This document shows positions 6,938 to 9,813 of a DNA stretch of 9,813 nucleotides, piece by piece. Position 1 is the first letter of the stretch. Every line of letters begins with the position of its first letter. Made by a program: the position numbers and the translations under genes. The stretch is from Cryomorphaceae bacterium (GTDB lineage Bacteria; Bacteroidota; Bacteroidia; Flavobacteriales; Schleiferiaceae). Location: the NCBI GenBank assembly GCA_003451355.1, contig DMDX01000086.1, positions 4,305-14,117 on the forward strand. The letters run 5' to 3'. The notes under the pieces were generated by a model, which saw nothing but the letters and a program-made list of their open reading frames with translations, did no database searches and was not told the origin of the DNA.

Positions 6938-7074
6938 ACCTGAGCCGCAGCTTCGGCGGTCGGCGCGGCCGATCCGATGAATGCTGGACACATGTCGGCC
7001 GACTTGCACGAGGCCGTAGATGCCGCGGCAGCTGCAATAAGGAGGGCCGCAAGGATGGTTTTAAGCGTACGCAT
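6934..7074 (-). CDS. Small 46-residue lipoprotein coupled to ytxJ
   Basis: An ATG at 7074 opens a frame of 46 residues. It begins MRTLKTILAALLIAAAAAS, a clear signal peptide with a basic start and hydrophobic core, followed by the lipobox-like STASC with Cys23 as the expected lipidated residue. The mature part is only 24 residues (starting CKSADMCPAFIG, then Ala-rich) and has a second cysteine in a CPAF motif. The TGA at 6936-6934 overlaps the ytxJ ATG as ATGA, which points to translational coupling and supports both gene calls. An exact TAnnTTTG element lies just upstream. I have a vague recollection of short Bacteroidota lipoproteins with a CPAY/CPAF-like motif, but I cannot name a family. 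The function is unknown; a small envelope anchor or a leader-like gene are both possible. Confidence 0.72.
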   Translation of the reverse strand: MRTLKTILAALLIAAAAASTASCKSADMCPAFIGSAAPTAEAAAQV

Positions 7075-7079
7075 AGCGA

Positions 7080-7087
7080 CAAAAATA
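7080..7087 (-). promoter_or_regulatory. Bacteroidota -7 promoter element for the small lipoprotein-ytxJ-lipA block
   Basis: On the minus strand TATTTTTG matches the -7 consensus TAnnTTTG exactly and ends 5 nt before the ATG at 7074. If used, transcription would start at or very close to the start codon, giving a leaderless or nearly leaderless mRNA. The -33 element is weak: I see no TTTG at the usual spacing. The site lies in the 26-nt gap between two divergent genes, so the ung promoter must overlap it or extend into the opposite gene. Confidence 0.5.
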
Positions 7088-7100
7088 CGAAGTTTGCAGT

Positions 7101-7796
7101 GTGAACCGCATTCCTCCCCTTCCGGCTGACTGGCTGCACGCGCTGCGACTGGATTCTTCGGCGACGTGGATCGACGAACTCTGCAGACTTGCTGCGGAAT
7201 CCTACGGTTCTGAGGTCGTGTACCCCCCAGCCGCAGATCTGTGGAAGGCGTTTGAACTATGCCCTTTTGACCGCGTAAAAGTGGTCGTGCTGGGCCAGGA
7301 CCCCTACCATGGGCCGGGGCAGGCGCACGGCTTGGCGTTTTCGGTTCCGCGGGGTGTCGCGGAGCCTCCGTCGCTGCGCAACATATTTAAGGAGTTTGCC
7401 TCAGACACTGGCCTAACACCTCCCCCATCCGGCGATTTGACGGCTTGGGCCCGCGAAGGTGTGCTCCTTCTCAACACGTCACTGACCGTGCGCGCCGGGG
7501 TTGCCGCGAGCCATGCCGACGGCCGATGGAACTCATTAGTGAACCGTGTGCTCGAGGTTTTGAACGCCGAAGGGCGTCCGCTCGCATTTTGGTTGTGGGG
7601 CGCACATGCCCAAAAGCGGGGGGCGGAACTCAGCAACCCGCGCCACCTTGTGCTGCGCTCGGCCCACCCCTCCCCGCTCGGAGCCTACCGCGGATTTTGG
7701 GGCAGCAAACCGTTTTCAACGACTGCGGAATGGTTCAAAACTCAGGGCATCGACGGACCCGATTGGTCGGCCGGGAATCCTACCTTTGAGCTGTGA
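7101..7796 (+). CDS. ung: Uracil-DNA glycosylase, family 1
   Basis: Ung removes uracil from DNA by cleaving the N-glycosidic bond, starting base excision repair after cytosine deamination or dUMP incorporation. The 231-residue product has the water-activating motif GQDPYH (65-70, catalytic Asp67), the uracil-binding Phe80 in HGLAFSVP, the strand LLLNTSLTV with Asn125, and the DNA-intercalation loop HPSPLGAYRGF (189-199) with catalytic His189. WLWGAHAQK (164-172) is another family block. Start choice: in the upstream frame a TAG lies at 7074-7076 and no ATG follows, so the GTG at 7101 is the natural start, and it gives the usual PPLPADW N-terminus. It is the first gene of a plus-strand group; its TGA overlaps the GTG of rmuC by 4 nt. 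Confidence 0.96.
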   Translation: MNRIPPLPADWLHALRLDSSATWIDELCRLAAESYGSEVVYPPAADLWKAFELCPFDRVKVVVLGQDPYHGPGQAHGLAFSVPRGVAEPPSLRNIFKEFASDTGLTPPPSGDLTAWAREGVLLLNTSLTVRAGVAASHADGRWNSLVNRVLEVLNAEGRPLAFWLWGAHAQKRGAELSNPRHLVLRSAHPSPLGAYRGFWGSKPFSTTAEWFKTQGIDGPDWSAGNPTFEL

Positions 7797-9115
7797 TTTC
7801 GACTGGGCTTTTAATTCTCACAGTTCTGCTCCTCGGGGCCCTGTTGGTGCTCCAGCTGCGCCGTGGCGCTTCGGGCGGAACCGATTCCGGTGAAATGGCA
7901 CGCATTCAAGGGTTGTACGATGCCGCCAACCAGCGAGTACGCGACCTTGAGACGGCATTGACGGCCGCTCAAAATGCCCAGCGCGAGTCCGACATGGCAC
8001 TTGCCCGTGCGCAAGAGCGCCTCGCTGCGGCAGATTCCGCGCGAAGCGAAGTCGAGACCCAGCGCGAGCAGCTTAAAAACGAGTTTAAAGTGGTGGCTCA
8101 AGAGGCCCTTGGCCAGCAGTCGCGCATGCTTCAAGAGCAGCTCAAGCAAGGCAACAAGGCTGAAATGGATGTGCTGCTCGCCCCTTTTCGCGCCAAACTC
8201 GAGCAGTTTGGGGAGCGCGTCGAGAAGACCCACCTGCAGGGCGTGCACGAGCGCAGCGAACTCAAGGCTGAGGTACACAACCTAATGGAGCAGTCCGAAA
8301 AGCTCCGCAACGAAGCCAACGCGCTTACCCGCGCCTTGCGCAGCGACAACAAGGCCCAAGGAAACTGGGGCGAAATGGTGCTCGAAAAGCTTCTTGAACG
8401 CAGCGGACTCACGCGCGACCTCGAGTACAGCGTTCAGGCGTCGACCACGGATTCCGACGGCCGCCGACTGCAGCCCGACATTGTACTCAACCTGCCCGAG
8501 GGCAAGCACTTGGTGATTGATTCCAAAGTCAGTCTGGTGGCCTACGAACGCTTTGTAAACGCCGAAACTCCTGAAGAGCAGGCCCTCGCAATGAAGGAGC
8601 ACATCGCGTCGCTTCGTGCGCACATTCGCGGACTTTCAGACAAGAACTACCAAAACCTGTACGACGTTTCGCTGGACTTTGTACTACTGTTTGTCCCCAT
8701 CGAAGGCGCGTTCAGCACCGCCTTGCAGGCCGAACCCGGACTTTACCAAGAGGCGTTTGACCGAAATATTGCACTGGTCAGCACCACCACTCTTTGGACC
8801 ACACTGCGGACCGTCGGAACCCTTTGGCGCCAGGAACGCCAGAACCGCAACGTTGGCGAAATCATTCGCCAGGCATCGGACCTCTACGACAAGTTCGTAG
8901 GGTTCTCTGAAGAAATGATCAAGGTGGGCAACCAAATGCAGACCACCACGAAGACCTACGAGAACGCGATGAAGCAGCTCAGCCAAGGCAAGGGCAACCT
9001 CGTACGCCGCGCCGAGCAGCTGCGCCAGCTGGGCCTTAAAAACAGCAAATCCACGAATCCGTCATTGGTCGACCGAGCCCTACAGGGCGAGTCTGAAGAA
9101 GACGAAACCGAATAA
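7793..9115 (+). CDS. rmuC: DNA recombination protein RmuC homolog
   Basis: RmuC proteins limit recombination at inverted repeats in E. coli and are predicted to be PD-(D/E)xK-fold nucleases; the biochemical activity is not settled. The 440-residue product has an N-terminal membrane helix (about residues 4-22, ISTGLLILTVLLLGALLVLQ), a long charged coiled-coil region (about 35-185), and the conserved core. Core blocks are NWGEMVLEKLLERSGL (191-206), a PD...DSK signature with Asp229, Asp243 and Lys245 (QPDIVLN...LVIDSKVS), LLFVPIEGAFSTAL (298-311) and WRQERQNRN (345-353). The tail is acidic (GESEEDETE). The GTG start at 7793 was chosen because it retains the membrane helix and overlaps the ung TGA (GTGA); the next in-frame ATG (residue 35) would remove the helix. 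rlmB follows after 6 nt, so ung-rmuC-rlmB probably form one transcript. Confidence 0.94.
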   Translation: MISTGLLILTVLLLGALLVLQLRRGASGGTDSGEMARIQGLYDAANQRVRDLETALTAAQNAQRESDMALARAQERLAAADSARSEVETQREQLKNEFKVVAQEALGQQSRMLQEQLKQGNKAEMDVLLAPFRAKLEQFGERVEKTHLQGVHERSELKAEVHNLMEQSEKLRNEANALTRALRSDNKAQGNWGEMVLEKLLERSGLTRDLEYSVQASTTDSDGRRLQPDIVLNLPEGKHLVIDSKVSLVAYERFVNAETPEEQALAMKEHIASLRAHIRGLSDKNYQNLYDVSLDFVLLFVPIEGAFSTALQAEPGLYQEAFDRNIALVSTTTLWTTLRTVGTLWRQERQNRNVGEIIRQASDLYDKFVGFSEEMIKVGNQMQTTTKTYENAMKQLSQGKGNLVRRAEQLRQLGLKNSKSTNPSLVDRALQGESEEDETE

Positions 9116-9121
9116 TACACT

Positions 9122-9813
9122 ATGAGCGAGCAACTTGACGACCAATTAATTTACGGAATTCGCCCCATTGAAGAGGCTCTTGAGTCTGAAGTGGTTCTGG
9201 ACCGCGTCTTTATCGCACAAGAATCCCGCAACCCAGCCATCATGGCAATTGCCGCGAAGGCGCGCAAGAAGGGAATTTTTGTCAAGTTTGTTCCGGCCGA
9301 GCGCATGCAGCGCTTCACGCGCGCCAACCACCAAGGCGTCGTGAGCTGGGCTTCGAGCGTGGCCTATGCCGACCTTGCCGATGTCATGGCCGGGCTTGCC
9401 GAGCGAGGAGTCGACCCCCTCGTCGTCGTACTCGACCGCGTCACCGACGTGCGCAACGTCGGAGCCATCGCCCGCTCGTGCGAAAGCTTTGGCGCCCACA
9501 CCATCGTACTCTCAGAAGGCAGCGCCCCCATGAACGCCGACGCCGTAAAATCGTCTGCCGGAGCACTTTTGCGCATGCCCATTTGCCGCGTCCGCTCACT
9601 TCCCATCGCGCTAACCTCACTCGAAATGAGCGGTTGCCAGATCGTCGGAATCTCTGAAAAAGCCACCGGAACCCTGGCCGACTGCGACCTTCGCGGTCCC
9701 GCCGTACTCATCATGGGTTCTGAAGAAGACGGAATCTCTCCCGCCCTCTGGAAGGCCTGCAACGCCACCGCCAAAATCCCCACCAGCGGCGAAACCGCCT
9801 CACTCAACGTCTC
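9122..9813 (+). CDS. rlmB: 23S rRNA (guanosine-2'-O-)-methyltransferase RlmB, TrmH/SPOUT family (3' end outside window)
   Basis: A frame with no stop runs from the ATG at 9122 off the right edge, giving 230 residues. RlmB transfers methyl from SAM to the 2'-O of a guanosine in the 23S rRNA peptidyl-transferase region (G2251 in E. coli). The N-terminal substrate-binding domain (LIYGIRPIEEAL, 9-20; FTRANHQGVVSW, 65-76) is followed by the knotted SPOUT domain. Visible SPOUT motifs are DRVTDVRNVGAIARSCESFG (105-124), with the conserved Asn112 and Arg118; LIMGSEEDGIS (196-206); and the start of the third motif, IPTSGETASLNV (219-230), cut by the window end. The methionine that commonly follows IP is Thr here, a small deviation. 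Only a few residues of the catalytic domain should be missing. The 6-nt gap after rmuC implies co-transcription. A closely related TrmH-family enzyme with a different rRNA target remains possible. Confidence 0.93.
   Translation, partial: MSEQLDDQLIYGIRPIEEALESEVVLDRVFIAQESRNPAIMAIAAKARKKGIFVKFVPAERMQRFTRANHQGVVSWASSVAYADLADVMAGLAERGVDPLVVVLDRVTDVRNVGAIARSCESFGAHTIVLSEGSAPMNADAVKSSAGALLRMPICRVRSLPIALTSLEMSGCQIVGISEKATGTLADCDLRGPAVLIMGSEEDGISPALWKACNATAKIPTSGETASLNV

Noticed and set aside
6938..7009. Longer YtxJ starting at 7009
   Set aside because: The added residues lie over the small lipoprotein gene in a different frame, and family similarity begins after the ATG at 6937.
7811..8278. 155-residue minus-strand frame inside rmuC
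   Set aside because: It is antisense to the coiled-coil region of RmuC; the Leu-rich composition simply mirrors Glu/Lys/Gln codons on the coding strand.
9364..9807. 147-residue minus-strand frame at the right end
   Set aside because: It is antisense to rlmB, which is clearly coding on the plus strand with SPOUT motifs; the minus frame is a GC-rich shadow with no recognisable domain.

Overview
The window looks like a chromosomal core segment from a Bacteroidota bacterium, probably a moderately GC-rich member of the Flavobacteriales or a relative. The support is: a 1039-residue secreted Asp-box protein with a type IX secretion (T9SS) C-terminal sorting domain; a lipoprotein resembling the DUF4369 family; a YtxJ-type bacillithiol-system protein; a GatB without the zinc cysteines; and an exact match to the Bacteroidota -7 promoter consensus TAnnTTTG. 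No rRNA, tRNA, CRISPR array, transposase or phage gene was seen.

Layout. Plus strand, 1-2283: the tail of an unidentified gene overlaps gatB by ATGA, and gatB is followed after 14 nt by a small lipoprotein gene. This block ends at an intrinsic terminator (about 2307-2336). A hairpin-rich intergenic element (2343-2503) follows, then an intrinsic terminator for the opposite strand (about 2502-2530). Minus strand, read from 7074 down to 2554: a 46-residue lipoprotein gene, ytxJ (ATGA overlap), lipA (29-nt gap) and the large T9SS cargo gene (41-nt gap). Plus strand, 7101 to the window end: ung, rmuC (GTGA overlap) and rlmB (6-nt gap, cut off by the window edge).

How the genes work together. The first block holds the GatB subunit of the tRNA-dependent amidotransferase, without gatA or gatC beside it. 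The minus block pairs a thiol-redox protein with lipoyl synthase and ends in an exported surface protein that may have its own promoter. The right block groups uracil excision from DNA (Ung), a nuclease-like protein linked to limiting recombination (RmuC) and a 23S rRNA 2'-O-methyltransferase (RlmB). The two right-hand blocks diverge from a 26-nt region (7075-7100).

Most of the window is housekeeping. The parts most worth a second look are the hairpin array between the converging terminators, the 46-residue lipoprotein coupled to ytxJ, and the lipoprotein that stops where a thioredoxin domain would normally start. I do not see convincing evidence of a new defence or mobile system.
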